Origin: Pseudomonas cichorii
Lineage (GTDB): Bacteria; Pseudomonadota; Gammaproteobacteria; Pseudomonadales; Pseudomonadaceae
NCBI RefSeq assembly: GCF_015471405.1
Contig: NZ_BLVZ01000013.1
Location: 124,001 to 188,000, forward strand
DNA: 64,000 nt
Direction of reading: 5' to 3'
The notes below the pieces were generated by a model. The model searched no databases and was not told the DNA's origin. It was given only the letters and a program-made list of their open reading frames with translations. The position numbers and the translations under genes are program-made. Of the stretch, positions 42,506-51,992 are shown piece by piece (within the stretch, counting starts at the first letter, position 1; every line of letters begins with the position of its first letter).

Positions 42506-44260
42506 TCAAACCAGGCTCAAACGCCGCTCGGCGAACCCGTACAGCGGGCGCCAGAGCAGGCGGTTGAACGCAATTACGAACACCGACATCACCACGATCC
42601 CCAAGGCGACCCTGGCGAAATCCCCAGCCTGAGTGGCGTTGGCGATATAAGAACCCAGCCCGGTCGCCTGCAGTGACTTGTCGCCCCAGGACACTGCCTC
42701 GGCCACAATGCTGGCGTTCCACGAACCGCCGGAAGCGGTGAGCGCGCCGGTGATGTAGTAAGGGAAGATCCCCGGCAAGGCCACGCGCCGCCACCATTGC
42801 CAGCCGCGCATGTTGAACATCCCGGCCACCTCGCGCAGATCGGTCGGCAACGCGCTGGCCCCGGCGATCACGTTGAACAGGATGTACCACTGAGTCCCCA
42901 GGACCATAAGCGGCGAGAGCCAGATATCCGGGTTCAGGTTCAGCCCGACAATGGCGATGACTGCAAACGGAAACAGCACGTTGGCAGGGAACGCCGCGAG
43001 AAACTGCGCGACCGGTTGCAGGCGCTCAGCCCACGCCGGGCGCAGGCCGATCCAGACGCCAATCGGCACCCAGATCAGGCTGGCAATGACAATCAACAGG
43101 ACCACACGCAACATGGTCGCCAGCCCCAGACCAAAAGCGTTCAGTGCGTCGTCCAGCCCCAGTGACGCACCGATGAAATGCATCAGCCAGACACTGCCAG
43201 ACACACAAGCAGCCAACACCAGCATCCGCCAGAAGCCGTCAGCCAGACGGGAAGACTCCGACCTGGATACCGCTTTGCGGGAGCGCCCCAAGGCCGTCCA
43301 GTCCATCGACATCAATACCCGCCATGGCACCGTGAACACCGTGCAGAGCGCCGGAATCAGACGCGAACGCCCCAACAGGCTGTACATCCACGAACGCGGA
43401 CGCTTTTGCGAAGCCGTCTGCTCGAAACGAAACTTGTCAGCCCAGGCCACCACCGGCCGAAACAGCAACTGGTCGTAGCACAGGATCACCAGCGCCATGG
43501 CGCCAACCGCCCAGGCCACCGCTGCCATGTCCTTGCGGGCTATCGCCAGAGCCAGCCAGGAACCGATGCCCGGCAGGTTGATCTGGGTGTCGGCAACCGA
43601 AATAGCCTCACAGGCCACGACAAAGAACCAGCCACCGGACATCGACATCATCATGTTCCAGACCAGTCCCGGCATGGCGAATGGCAATTCCAGCCGGACA
43701 AACCGGAGCAACGGCGAGAAACCGAACTGACGACTGACTTCATTCAAATCGCTCGGCACCGTGCGCAGCGATTGATAGAAACTGAACGTCATGTTCCAGG
43801 CCTGGCTGGTAAAGATGGCAAAGACGGCGGCCAATTCCGCACCCAGTTGCCGACCGGGAAACATGCCCATGAAAAAGGTCACGGTAAATGCCAGAAAACC
43901 CAGGACCGGCACGGACTGCAAGATATCCAGCGCGGGCACAATAATCATCTCGGCCTTGCGACTCTTGGCCGCCAACGTGGCCACGATGAACGTAAAGATC
44001 AATGAAGCCGCCAAGGCAGCGAACATGCGCAAAGTCGTGCGCAATGCATAATCCGGCAACTGTGCCGGATCGAGCACCATGGGCGTGCTTTCCAGCGCGG
44101 CCAAGGGTTGCGTCATCTGATGGACACCGTGAAACACCAATACCGCAACCACCGCCAGAAGCAGCACGCAGATGAAGTCGGCCAGCCCGGACACAGGGCT
44201 GCGTGTCGCACCGTATTTAATGGCTGGCAATTTTTTATCGGATTCAAAGACAGAGTTCAT
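42506..44260 (-). CDS. ABC transporter permease, fused double-domain
   Basis: A 584-residue inner-membrane protein made of two BPD_transp_1 permease domains in tandem (~residues 60-270 and 345-575). Each carries a coupling loop with the EA...G pattern (SDLNEVSRQFGFSPLLRFVRLELPFAMP and TDLREVAGMFNMRGWQWWRRVALPGIFP). Most related transporters use two copies of one shorter permease, so the fusion gives the full channel in one chain. Start 44260 has GAGGTGA five bases upstream. First gene of the permease-ATPase-kinase-regulator operon. Confidence 0.9.
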   Translation of the reverse strand: MNSVFESDKKLPAIKYGATRSPVSGLADFICVLLLAVVAVLVFHGVHQMTQPLAALESTPMVLDPAQLPDYALRTTLRMFAALAASLIFTFIVATLAAKSRKAEMIIVPALDILQSVPVLGFLAFTVTFFMGMFPGRQLGAELAAVFAIFTSQAWNMTFSFYQSLRTVPSDLNEVSRQFGFSPLLRFVRLELPFAMPGLVWNMMMSMSGGWFFVVACEAISVADTQINLPGIGSWLALAIARKDMAAVAWAVGAMALVILCYDQLLFRPVVAWADKFRFEQTASQKRPRSWMYSLLGRSRLIPALCTVFTVPWRVLMSMDWTALGRSRKAVSRSESSRLADGFWRMLVLAACVSGSVWLMHFIGASLGLDDALNAFGLGLATMLRVVLLIVIASLIWVPIGVWIGLRPAWAERLQPVAQFLAAFPANVLFPFAVIAIVGLNLNPDIWLSPLMVLGTQWYILFNVIAGASALPTDLREVAGMFNMRGWQWWRRVALPGIFPYYITGALTASGGSWNASIVAEAVSWGDKSLQATGLGSYIANATQAGDFARVALGIVVMSVFVIAFNRLLWRPLYGFAERRLSLV

Positions 44261-44562
44261 TGCTCACCTCGAACAATTGCGTACAGGCAAGGGCGGCAAG
44301 TATCAAAAGACCTGGCCGTGAGCGTTGAGCGGAAAGTTATGAAAAAACAACAGTGCTCTATTACACGGCCAAGTTTATAGAAGTCCGTGAAATGCTTAAA
44401 ACCTGCAAAAGTAGCCAATTAACAAACTTGCATATAACTTCCCTATACCAAGGTATATCGGTGCAGGGTCCTCTAAACCGATTGGGCAAGAACCATCCAT
44501 ATCATTGCCACACGCAACGACTACATTGAGTATTCGGCAAGGACTTCGCAGGGAAACCGGGC
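44261..44562. promoter_or_regulatory. Divergent control region with dyad TATACCAAGGTATA
   Basis: A 302-base AT-richer gap between the permease gene and the divergent solute-binding protein gene. At 44444-44457 it holds TATACCAAGGTATA, an almost perfect palindrome with the TACC/GGTA halves often seen for LuxR-type response regulators, so the FixJ-like regulator of the operon could bind here. No gene seen. Confidence 0.45.
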
Positions 44563-45315
44563 ATGAGATTTGGGCTACTGGTCACAGGCTTTGTTCTGGC
44601 ACTGCTGCAACCGACAGGGCATGCGCTGTCAGCTCCGTATCTGGCGGGAGGCAGCGAGTGGCGACCGTTCAGCTATGCGGATGAGCAGGGCAACCTGCAA
44701 GGGATATCCATCGATATCGGGCGGCGCGTGCTGGAGATGGCGAATATCGATGCAGAATTCGTTTCCTATCCGGTCAATCGTCTGCAAGCCATGCTGGACA
44801 AGGACCAGATCGACCTGAACTATGCCGACTCGCCCAGTTGGAACAGCCCCGAAGATTTAAAGCGCTATGTGTTTTCCATCCCGTACATGACCGTAAAGGA
44901 GCACCTGTACTTCGTCACGGATCACCCGGCAGCCACAACCCCTGTGGATAAACTGCACGACCTGACCATTGGCATGGTTCGGGGATATACCTATCGCGCA
45001 CTGGAAACCGCTTTTGCCCAGAGGCGTGTTTCCAGGCTGGAAACCTCGCAGGACCTGGCACTGCTCGAACTGCTGCAAACCCGGCGTGTAGACACCGTGG
45101 CCATGATCGATGAGCTATACGATTACCTGATCGCCAGCCATCGAATCGACCCCGCCAACTTCCGCCAGGGCGCCCAACTCAGCGAAGCGCCACTGGCGAT
45201 CAAGTTGCAGCGCAGGCACGCCGCTCTCCTGCCACAAATCAACGCCGCGATCCTCAACCTGCAACGTAATGGCGAAGTGGAGAGAATCCGCCAGTCATAC
45301 CTGCCAGCCCTGTAA
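44563..45315 (+). CDS. Periplasmic solute-binding protein, family 3
   Basis: A 250-residue exported binding protein: signal peptide MRFGLLVTGFVLALLQPTGHALS (cleavage ~residue 22), then the SBP_bac_3 fold (GSEWRPFSYADEQGNLQGISIDIGRRVLEMANID and later VDKLHDLTIGMVRGYTYRALETAF). The family binds polar amino acids or serves as sensor domains. No cognate permease is adjacent: the neighbouring ABC transporter belongs to the nitrate/sulfonate class, whose binding proteins are of another fold, so a partnership is doubtful. The divergent promoter region is shared, however. Ligand unknown. Confidence 0.85.
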   Translation: MRFGLLVTGFVLALLQPTGHALSAPYLAGGSEWRPFSYADEQGNLQGISIDIGRRVLEMANIDAEFVSYPVNRLQAMLDKDQIDLNYADSPSWNSPEDLKRYVFSIPYMTVKEHLYFVTDHPAATTPVDKLHDLTIGMVRGYTYRALETAFAQRRVSRLETSQDLALLELLQTRRVDTVAMIDELYDYLIASHRIDPANFRQGAQLSEAPLAIKLQRRHAALLPQINAAILNLQRNGEVERIRQSYLPAL

Positions 45316-45324
45316 AAGCCCGCC

Positions 45325-45360
45325 CAGGAGCGTATTCATTCGCGAATGAATTCGCTCCTG
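45325..45360. repeat. REP-like palindrome after the binding-protein gene
   Basis: CAGGAGCGTATTCATTCG followed immediately by CGAATGAATTCGCTCCTG, an 18-base inverted repeat with one mismatch and no spacer. It lies between convergent genes and may end both transcripts. Confidence 0.85.
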
Positions 45361-45376
45361 CGTAGTTTACGGATGC

Positions 45377-47299
45377 TTACACCCGGAAATGGCTCACCAT
45401 CATCTGCAACTGGTTGCCCAGACGCGCCAGTTCAACGCTGGAGGCTGCGGTTTCTTCGCTGGCTTCGGCCGTCTGCTCGGAAACATCGCGAACGTTCAGG
45501 ATGCTGCGGCTGATTTCGTCAGCCACCGAACTCTGCTGTTCGGCTGCGGCGGCGATCTGCTGGTTCATGGCCTGAATGCTGGAGACCGTGCGTGTGATGC
45601 TTTCCAGAGAAGTACCAGCCTTGCGAGTCAGAGCGACGCTGCTGTCGGTCAGGCTACGGCTGCCGAGCATGATATCGGAGACCTGACGGGTGCCGTTTTG
45701 CAGGCCTGCCACCAACGTCTCGATTTCCTCAGTCGATTGCTGGGTACGTTGAGCCAGACCACGCACCTCGTCAGCCACCACCGCAAAACCACGCCCGGCC
45801 TCACCGGCACGCGCCGCTTCGATAGCCGCGTTGAGTGCCAGCAGGTTGGTCTGCTCGGCCACCGCCTTGATCACGTCCATGACCTTGCCGATCTTGTCGC
45901 TTTCCTGCTCCAGTACCGTCATGGCATCGCTGGAGCGCAATACTTCAGCGGCCAGTTTTTCGATCTGGTGAATGGCTTCGCCCACCACCTTGTCACCTTC
46001 GCGGGCTTCCTGGTCGGCGGTCGAAGCTGCAACCGAGGCTTGCTCGGCGTTGCGCGCCACTTCATGCACCGTTGCCGACATTTCATGCATGGCCGTCGCG
46101 ACCTGATCGGTCTCGACTTTCTGGCTGTTGACCCCGGCGCTGGTCTGCTCGGTCACGGCTGAAAGCTCTTCGGCAGCGCTGGCAATCTGGGTCACGCCAT
46201 CACGAATTCCGGTAATCAGCTCACGCAGCGTGGTGCCCATGCGCTGGATGCCTTGTTGCAGCACGCCCAGTTCGTCGCGACGAGTCACCACCATGGTGTG
46301 GCTCAGGTCGCCCGAAGCAATGCGGTTCACGACTTCCAGGGTTTCCTGCAATGGGCGGGTGATCTGGCGAGTAATGATGATGGCCGCAAAAACACCGAGC
46401 AGCAGAGCAACCAGCGCACCGATGAGCTGGAGGCTGCGGGCCTGGGAAGTGTCTCGCTCAACCAGCGTTTTTTGCATGGCGTTAAGCTCGGTGCCCACTT
46501 TGAAGATCTCATCCCCAAGAGCAGTCATTTCCTTGCGCGTGGCATTGATGGCGCTGTCCGCGTCCTTGAAGCCCTGTACAGAGGTCTTGTAGGCGCGCAG
46601 GGTTGTTTCCAGTTGTGCGACCTTGTCGCCATGGGTCGCATTGAACGCAGCCTTGAGTCTGTCGACACCCGCGATGCTCGCCTCCAGTTGCTGGAATGCT
46701 GCCTGCTCGGTCTTTTCCGTCGTATTGCCGGTATAGCCGCGCACTTCGTAACGCACCAGTTGCACGTCCATACGAGCGCTTGCAATCAGTTGCAGCAGAT
46801 CGGAACGCGCAGGATCGGAAGCGTCCATCTTGACTACGGACTCATTGATCGCAGAAATGAGGTCACTCGCCCTGGCTGCCGTTACTCCCATTTCCGCACG
46901 CACAGTGGCGCTGTTGCGATAGGCCGTGCGCATCTGGTTCAGAAGTTTTTCGTAAGCATTGAGCTGATCGCCCAGGCGCTCCAGAAGCTTTGCATTCGCC
47001 GGGTTGGTGAAGTTCTTCAGGATGGACTGCCGAGTGTTCTTGAAAGTATCCAGTTGAGTCTGAACATTCTGTGCAGCGGTATCGTCACCATCGGCGAGCA
47101 TGTACTGCAAACGGGCCACACGCAGCACCGTCAGCTTGTTACCCAGCTCGGTGATATCGCCGATTCTGTCGGTGCGATAGATCAGCTTGTCGAGGCCGTT
47201 CCAGCCGACAAGGGCCAGCAACGCGGTAAAAATCAGAACCAGGCCAAACCCCAGAGCCAGCTTCATGTTGACGCTTATATTTGCAAAACTGCTGTTCAT
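45377..47299 (-). CDS. Methyl-accepting chemotaxis protein, HBM type
   Basis: A 640-residue chemoreceptor: first membrane helix ~residues 12-32, a ~250-residue all-helical periplasmic domain, second helix (LQLIGALVALLLGVFAAIIIT, ~280-300), HAMP (ITRPLQETLEVVNRIASGDLSHTMVVTRRDELGVLQ), and the cytoplasmic signalling domain with the conserved hairpin tip IKAVAEQTNLLALNAAIEAARAGEAGRGFAVVADEVRGLAQRT. The periplasmic length and YEVRGYTGN segment fit the helical bimodular (HBM) class, as in McpS or TlpQ, which sense organic acids or amines. Start 47299 has GGAG five bases upstream. Paralogue of the receptor at 48253. Ligand unknown. Confidence 0.93.
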   Translation of the reverse strand: MNSSFANISVNMKLALGFGLVLIFTALLALVGWNGLDKLIYRTDRIGDITELGNKLTVLRVARLQYMLADGDDTAAQNVQTQLDTFKNTRQSILKNFTNPANAKLLERLGDQLNAYEKLLNQMRTAYRNSATVRAEMGVTAARASDLISAINESVVKMDASDPARSDLLQLIASARMDVQLVRYEVRGYTGNTTEKTEQAAFQQLEASIAGVDRLKAAFNATHGDKVAQLETTLRAYKTSVQGFKDADSAINATRKEMTALGDEIFKVGTELNAMQKTLVERDTSQARSLQLIGALVALLLGVFAAIIITRQITRPLQETLEVVNRIASGDLSHTMVVTRRDELGVLQQGIQRMGTTLRELITGIRDGVTQIASAAEELSAVTEQTSAGVNSQKVETDQVATAMHEMSATVHEVARNAEQASVAASTADQEAREGDKVVGEAIHQIEKLAAEVLRSSDAMTVLEQESDKIGKVMDVIKAVAEQTNLLALNAAIEAARAGEAGRGFAVVADEVRGLAQRTQQSTEEIETLVAGLQNGTRQVSDIMLGSRSLTDSSVALTRKAGTSLESITRTVSSIQAMNQQIAAAAEQQSSVADEISRSILNVRDVSEQTAEASEETAASSVELARLGNQLQMMVSHFRV

Positions 47300-47509
47300 A
47301 AACTCTCCGTGATGTTCTTTCGATGCGCCCATGCAAAAGCTGAAGGTTTTATTTTTTTAAGCAGCAGAGTTGCGCGATAGGCGTATCGGCCTGCACGACC
47401 ACAAACTTGATCAAAAAGTCAGGAGTCGGGTTAAAAAATTTCTGGAATGCAGGCGGGGCAAGGCGCGCTTCAGGTTTCAGCGGCTCGAATTTGCTTCCAC
47501 ATAACCGCT

Positions 47510-47532
47510 GTAGGAGCGAATTCATTCGCGAA
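47510..47532. repeat. Single REP-like arm
   Basis: TGTAGGAGCGAATTCATTCG and the following CGA form one arm of the repeat without its partner. It stands just upstream of the truncated OmpA/MotB-like gene and may mark the place where the 5' part was lost. Confidence 0.7.
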
Positions 47533-47591
47533 CAACGGCATTGAAGGCGATAGATTTTCTTTGAATGTAAGCCGACGCCGACCTGAACCCG

Positions 47592-48209
47592 TTGGTGATT
47601 ACTAAAAACCTGACACAGGTTCATCAGCCGGATCAGCCTGGCCAGTTACTGCTCGTGGCCCCGACAAAAATACCTGCCGAACCGGAGCCCGCTCCTGAGC
47701 CAGTCGCGACCTCAGCCACGGCAGAAGCCATCACCGAACCCGCTGCAATCGAACCGCCGCCACCACCCTCTCCTGCGCCCAGTGTCGATGACCTGCTCAA
47801 GGAGTTGCCTCTGGACAAGCTGGGCGATGACATTGAGGTTGTCACCAACGAAAGCACGGTCAGCTTTCGCATCAACAGTGAAATCCTTTTCCCTTCCGGC
47901 CAGTCCGACCTCAATCTGGGCGGCCTGAAGGTTCTGCAACACCTGATTCCCGTACTCGAAAGCGTCTCGCACAAAGTCATCGTTACGGGCCACACCGACA
48001 CGCAGGACATCCGCAGCTCCCGATTCCCTTCCAACTGGGAACTCTCCAGCGCCCGCGCAGGCAGCGTGGTGCGTTACCTGCAGAGCAACGGCATCAAAGG
48101 CAATCGGCTTGCGGCCGTGGGCTATGCAGACACCCAGCCCCTGGGCGACAACCATACTGCCTAGGGGCGTGCAAGTAATCGCCGAGTAGAACTGGTGCTG
48201 GAACGCTGA
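47592..48209 (+). pseudogene. OmpA/MotB-like protein, truncated and interrupted by a stop codon
   Basis: A frame of ~190 codons encodes a Pro/Ala/Glu-rich segment and then an OmpA-type peptidoglycan-binding domain (VSFRINSEILFPSGQSDLNLGG, KVIVTGHTDTQDI, NWELSSARAGSVVRYLQ, NRLAAVGYADTQPLGDNHTA). A TAG at 48162-48164 then interrupts it; in the same frame GRASNRRVELVLER follows, ending at TGA 48209. That is exactly the missing family ending, so one base change (probably GAG to TAG) truncated the gene. The 5' end also lacks a membrane helix: the frame closes upstream at TAA 47568 and only TTG 47592 could start it, beside a REP arm. Originally likely a MotB/TagL-like protein. The shortened product may still be made, but the motif loss argues against function. 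Confidence 0.75.
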
Positions 48210-48252
48210 GGATAAAGTTACCCACAGCCAGGTTATCCACAGGTGGACCGGA

Positions 48253-50166
48253 TCACAGCTTGAACTTGCGCACCAGTGTTTGCAGATAACCGCCAAGGCG
48301 TGCCAATTCGACGCTGGAGGCGGCCGTTTCTTCGCTGGCCGCAGAGGTATGCTCGGAGATTTCACGCACATTGATCACGCTGCGATTGATCTCTTCTGCC
48401 ACAGCGCTCTGTTGCTCGGCGGCAGCAGCAATCTGGTGGTTCATGGATTCAATGGCCGACACCGAACGGGTAATGCTGCCCAGCGAAACGCCAGCGCGTC
48501 GAGCCAGATCGACGCTGCTGTCTGTCAGCGAGCGGCTGTTTTCGAGAATACTGGAGACCTGCTGCGTGCCGCCTTGCAGCCCGATGATCAATTGTTCGAT
48601 TTCTTCGGTCGACGCCTGAGTGCGTTGCGCCAGGCTGCGCACTTCATCGGCCACCACCGCAAAACCCCGACCGGCTTCACCGGCACGAGCTGCTTCAATG
48701 GCCGCGTTGAGCGCCAGCAGGTTGGTCTGTTTCGCCACGGACTTGATGACATCGAGCACAGTGCCAATCTTGTCGCTTTCCTGCTTGAGGCTCGTCATTG
48801 CCGAAGTGGAGTTACCGACCTCGCTGGCCAGTCGCTCGATCTGTTCGATGGCCTGCCCCACGACGCTATCACCTTCACGGGCTTCTCGCGTGGCGTTGAC
48901 TGCTGCATCGGAAGCTTGCTCGGCATTGCGCGCCACCTCCTGAACGGTAGCGGTCATTTCGTTCATGGCAGTCGCCACCTGATCGGTTTCGACTTTCTGG
49001 CTGTTGACGCCGGTGCTGGTCTGCTCGGTAACTGCCGAAAGCTGCTCGGCAGCACTGGCAATCTGTACCACACCATCGCGCAAGCCGCCGATCAGTTCAC
49101 GCAGATTAAGCGTCATGCGCTGCATGCTGCTCTGCAACAGGCCCAATTCATCACGGCGCACCACTTTCAGATCGTTACTCAGGTCGCCATTGGCAACCAG
49201 CTCGGCACTGCGCAGGGTTTCCATCAGCGGGACAACGATCAACCTGGTGATGACCCAGGCTGCCAGAATGCCAAGCAGCAAGGCACCCAACGCAGCACTG
49301 CCCAACACATTGCGCGCACTCAGAACATCGGCAGCACGCTGATCGGCCTGATTTTGCGCCAACTGATTGCTGGCCACGAACAAGGCCTTGATATCTTCGT
49401 TGAGCGCCGACTGGGCCTTGTTAGCCGACGCCTGGGCATCACTGAACATCCCGACGACCGAGCGGTAAGCCGTCAGCGCAGCCTGAAGTCGCTGCACACT
49501 GTCGGCCTGGGCACCAGGCAGAAGCTGACCGAGTGTTTTCGCGTAGGCACTCGCCTGATCGATAGCCTCTTTAGCAGGCTGTTCAAGATCCGCCCTCAGG
49601 CTGTAGGTGTAACCGCGCAGTTGGAAACGCGCCTGCTGAACCAGCCTCTGCTCTTTATCCACAGCATCGCGCAACGCCTGATCGCCAGAAGCAACGCTGG
49701 CTTCAAGCTTTGTCAGCTCGGCCAACGCTGCATCGGAGTGATTGCCAAAAACCGCTCGGGTCGCCTCACGGGCCTGAATGGCCTGGGTGAAGTCGCTGAA
49801 GTGTGCCCGATAGCGTTTCACCGACTCGTTGGCCGATTCGATATGTGGAACATTGTGTGGCGAATTGAAGGCCGAGCGGCTTTGGGCAAGGTGGCTATCA
49901 AGGCTGTCCAGCATCTTGACCACTGCTGCTGCGTGTTCGGCATCGAAAGTGATGGTGTAAGACAAGCGTGCGATACGCATGTCCCTGGCCAGTTCGTTCA
50001 GCTTGGCGATATCCAGAATTCTGTCACTGCGCTCACTTAACGATGTGATCCCCGACCAGCCAGTCAAGGCAATCAATATCGTCAGTACCAGCACCATGCC
50101 AAAGCCCAGCGTCAGTTTTGATCTGACACTGATGTTTTCCAGAACCCCGTTAACCGCTGCAAACAT
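48253..50166 (-). CDS. Methyl-accepting chemotaxis protein, HBM type
   Basis: A 637-residue chemoreceptor with the same plan as the one at 45377: membrane helices at ~residues 18-38 and ~288-308, a ~250-residue helical periplasmic domain containing QLRGYTYSLR, a HAMP segment (LRSAELVANGDLSNDLKVVRRDELGLLQ), and the signalling tip IKSVAKQTNLLALNAAIEAARAGEAGRGFAVVADEVRSLAQRT. The two receptors are nearly identical in the cytoplasmic part but diverged in the ligand domain, as expected after duplication. Start 50166 has GGAGG eight bases upstream. No CheR, CheB or pentapeptide-tethering sequence was seen at the C-terminus (LVRKFKL). Confidence 0.93.
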   Translation of the reverse strand: MFAAVNGVLENISVRSKLTLGFGMVLVLTILIALTGWSGITSLSERSDRILDIAKLNELARDMRIARLSYTITFDAEHAAAVVKMLDSLDSHLAQSRSAFNSPHNVPHIESANESVKRYRAHFSDFTQAIQAREATRAVFGNHSDAALAELTKLEASVASGDQALRDAVDKEQRLVQQARFQLRGYTYSLRADLEQPAKEAIDQASAYAKTLGQLLPGAQADSVQRLQAALTAYRSVVGMFSDAQASANKAQSALNEDIKALFVASNQLAQNQADQRAADVLSARNVLGSAALGALLLGILAAWVITRLIVVPLMETLRSAELVANGDLSNDLKVVRRDELGLLQSSMQRMTLNLRELIGGLRDGVVQIASAAEQLSAVTEQTSTGVNSQKVETDQVATAMNEMTATVQEVARNAEQASDAAVNATREAREGDSVVGQAIEQIERLASEVGNSTSAMTSLKQESDKIGTVLDVIKSVAKQTNLLALNAAIEAARAGEAGRGFAVVADEVRSLAQRTQASTEEIEQLIIGLQGGTQQVSSILENSRSLTDSSVDLARRAGVSLGSITRSVSAIESMNHQIAAAAEQQSAVAEEINRSVINVREISEHTSAASEETAASSVELARLGGYLQTLVRKFKL

Positions 50167-50315
50167 TGCCCCGCCTCCACGCCAACAAAGTCAGCATTTG
50201 AAGGTCTTATTACCTTCAAATGACAGTCGGCAAGGCAGTGTATCGGTTGAACAAGGTAAAACTGAACAGGCATCTATACGGGAGACAGAAGCCGGCGTGA
50301 ATTCACCGGCTGGTG

Positions 50316-51992
50316 CTATGTGGATATCTGCACATCATTCATGCTGGCATTGCGGGCAACCCGGTTTCGACCCGCCAGTTTTGCATGGTAGAGCTGCTGA
50401 TCCGCACGCTTGATAAGTGCCGTCGTATTGGCATCGGTTGATTCGGACAGGCCGATACCGATGCTGACAGTGACCTGCCCGACCAGAGCAAAATCTGCAT
50501 CGGCGATGGCGGCACGGATCTTCTCGGCGACAATGTCCGGGCTGCCCTGATTATCGAACTGCGGCAACAGCACCGCAAACTCCTCGCCGCCGTAGCGGGC
50601 AACGAAGTCTGTGGAGCGAGTGTTCTTCTCAATGAGTTGAGCCAGTTGGTACAGGACTTCATCACCGATGGCATGGCCATAAGTGTCATTGATCCGCTTG
50701 AAGTGGTCGGCATCGATGAACAGCAAGGCGAACGGGCGTCCGGTCAATACAAAGCGCTGGCTGCACTCGATCAGTTTTTCATCGAACAGACGCCGGTTAT
50801 ACACACCCGTCAGCGCATCGTGAGTCGCCAGTTTCAGCAACTCGGCATTGGCTTCGGTGAGGGCTGCCGTACGTTGCGCAACCGTGACTTCCAGCGAACT
50901 GTTGGCATCCTGCAGTTCGCGCTCCTTGCCCAGCAAGGACTGAGTCATGTTCTGTATCGACTGGCCGAGCTGGGCAATTTCCAGCACGGGATGGCTGAGA
51001 GGGAAAACCACGTCTGGCTGCTGATCCTGTACCTGCCTGGCTGACTTTGCCAGTTGCTCGATCGGCCGGCTAAGGTACAGCGCCAGATAGTAAGCCGCCA
51101 ATCCAAAGGCGACGGCGGCAATAAAGCCCAGCACGAGCAACCTGTAAAACAGGCTATGTGCGGGTTGCAGAGCCTGAGCCAAGGGCTGGCGAACCGCAAC
51201 ATACCAGGCCAGCCCTGAAATCGTCGGGGTTGGCACTTTTACAACGCTGGTCAGAAAACCATCGCCCACAAACCATCCCGGCTCCGGTGACTGAAGCAGT
51301 TCAGGGTGTTTTTCTCCGACACGCTGCTGTGGATAAAGGACATCACCCGCATGATCGACAATCAGCACTTCGATATTGTTCAGCATGTCTTCGCGCAAGA
51401 CTGCCGCCTCGACAATCCTGGCCATCCAGCTCCAGTGCGCATGGGCGCTCAGCACCCCTACCACCGCGCCATCGGCATTACGGATGGGCGAGGCAAAATC
51501 GATGAAGCGCAGAGGTTCGCCACTGGGGTTGGGCAGTAACTTGGCCAGCAAGACCGCCTCATGAGGGTCGCCGGTGTAGGAACCTTGCAGACCCGCCTTG
51601 AACCAGGGGCGTTCCTTGACCGATAGGTTGACCAGAAGCCCATTCACGGCCTGCCTCACCCTCCCTTGTGTATCGGCAACGCCCATCCAGGCATATTCGG
51701 AATGGGACTGGCTGCGCAGCTCCATCGACCGCAGGATAGCCGGGTCGTCCAGATTGCCGCTCATCAAATGGGATTCCTGGCTGAGCAGGTGCATTTCCAG
51801 TTGCCGCTCATAGAGCTGCGCGCCCAGCAATGCAGCAGCCGATTTGGCGGTACTTAATGAAGTATTGGCACTCGCCTGTTTCATCTGTTCGGTAGCGATA
51901 TGCCCGACATAGAAGCCGACACTCAAGAGCGTGAATAACGACAAGCCCGCACACCATAAGGTCAGGTGACTACGGAGACTGGCTTTGATCAT
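50316..51992 (-). CDS. Membrane diguanylate cyclase with Cache sensor domain
   Basis: A 558-residue protein: membrane helix ~residues 10-32, a periplasmic dCache-like domain (~35-280, with YAWMGVADTQGRVRQAVNG and KERPWFKAGLQGSYTGDPHEAV), a second helix (~287-310), a HAMP-like linker and coiled coil, and a GGDEF domain (~390-545). The active site is an intact GGEEF (FVARYGGEEFAVLLP), and the RxxD inhibitory site is present (RSTD just before it), so it should make cyclic-di-GMP and be feedback-limited. Start 51992 is the only likely one. The Cache domain suggests sensing of a small organic molecule. Confidence 0.93.
   Translation of the reverse strand: MIKASLRSHLTLWCAGLSLFTLLSVGFYVGHIATEQMKQASANTSLSTAKSAAALLGAQLYERQLEMHLLSQESHLMSGNLDDPAILRSMELRSQSHSEYAWMGVADTQGRVRQAVNGLLVNLSVKERPWFKAGLQGSYTGDPHEAVLLAKLLPNPSGEPLRFIDFASPIRNADGAVVGVLSAHAHWSWMARIVEAAVLREDMLNNIEVLIVDHAGDVLYPQQRVGEKHPELLQSPEPGWFVGDGFLTSVVKVPTPTISGLAWYVAVRQPLAQALQPAHSLFYRLLVLGFIAAVAFGLAAYYLALYLSRPIEQLAKSARQVQDQQPDVVFPLSHPVLEIAQLGQSIQNMTQSLLGKERELQDANSSLEVTVAQRTAALTEANAELLKLATHDALTGVYNRRLFDEKLIECSQRFVLTGRPFALLFIDADHFKRINDTYGHAIGDEVLYQLAQLIEKNTRSTDFVARYGGEEFAVLLPQFDNQGSPDIVAEKIRAAIADADFALVGQVTVSIGIGLSESTDANTTALIKRADQQLYHAKLAGRNRVARNASMNDVQIST

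Noticed and set aside
44261..45315. Solute-binding protein at 44563 as the missing subunit of the adjacent ABC operon
   Set aside because: It has the polar-amino-acid type fold (family 3), while the ATPase/permease belong to the nitrate/sulfonate class. Divergent placement alone is not enough to pair them.
47349..47624. 91-codon minus-strand frame between the chemoreceptor and the OmpA-like remnant
   Set aside because: No ribosome site, no recognisable sequence, and it crosses the REP arm.
48280..50040. 586-codon open frame opposite the chemoreceptor
   Set aside because: Shadow of the receptor coding frame, with unnatural amino acid composition (many His, Gln, Arg). The real gene has all MCP motifs.
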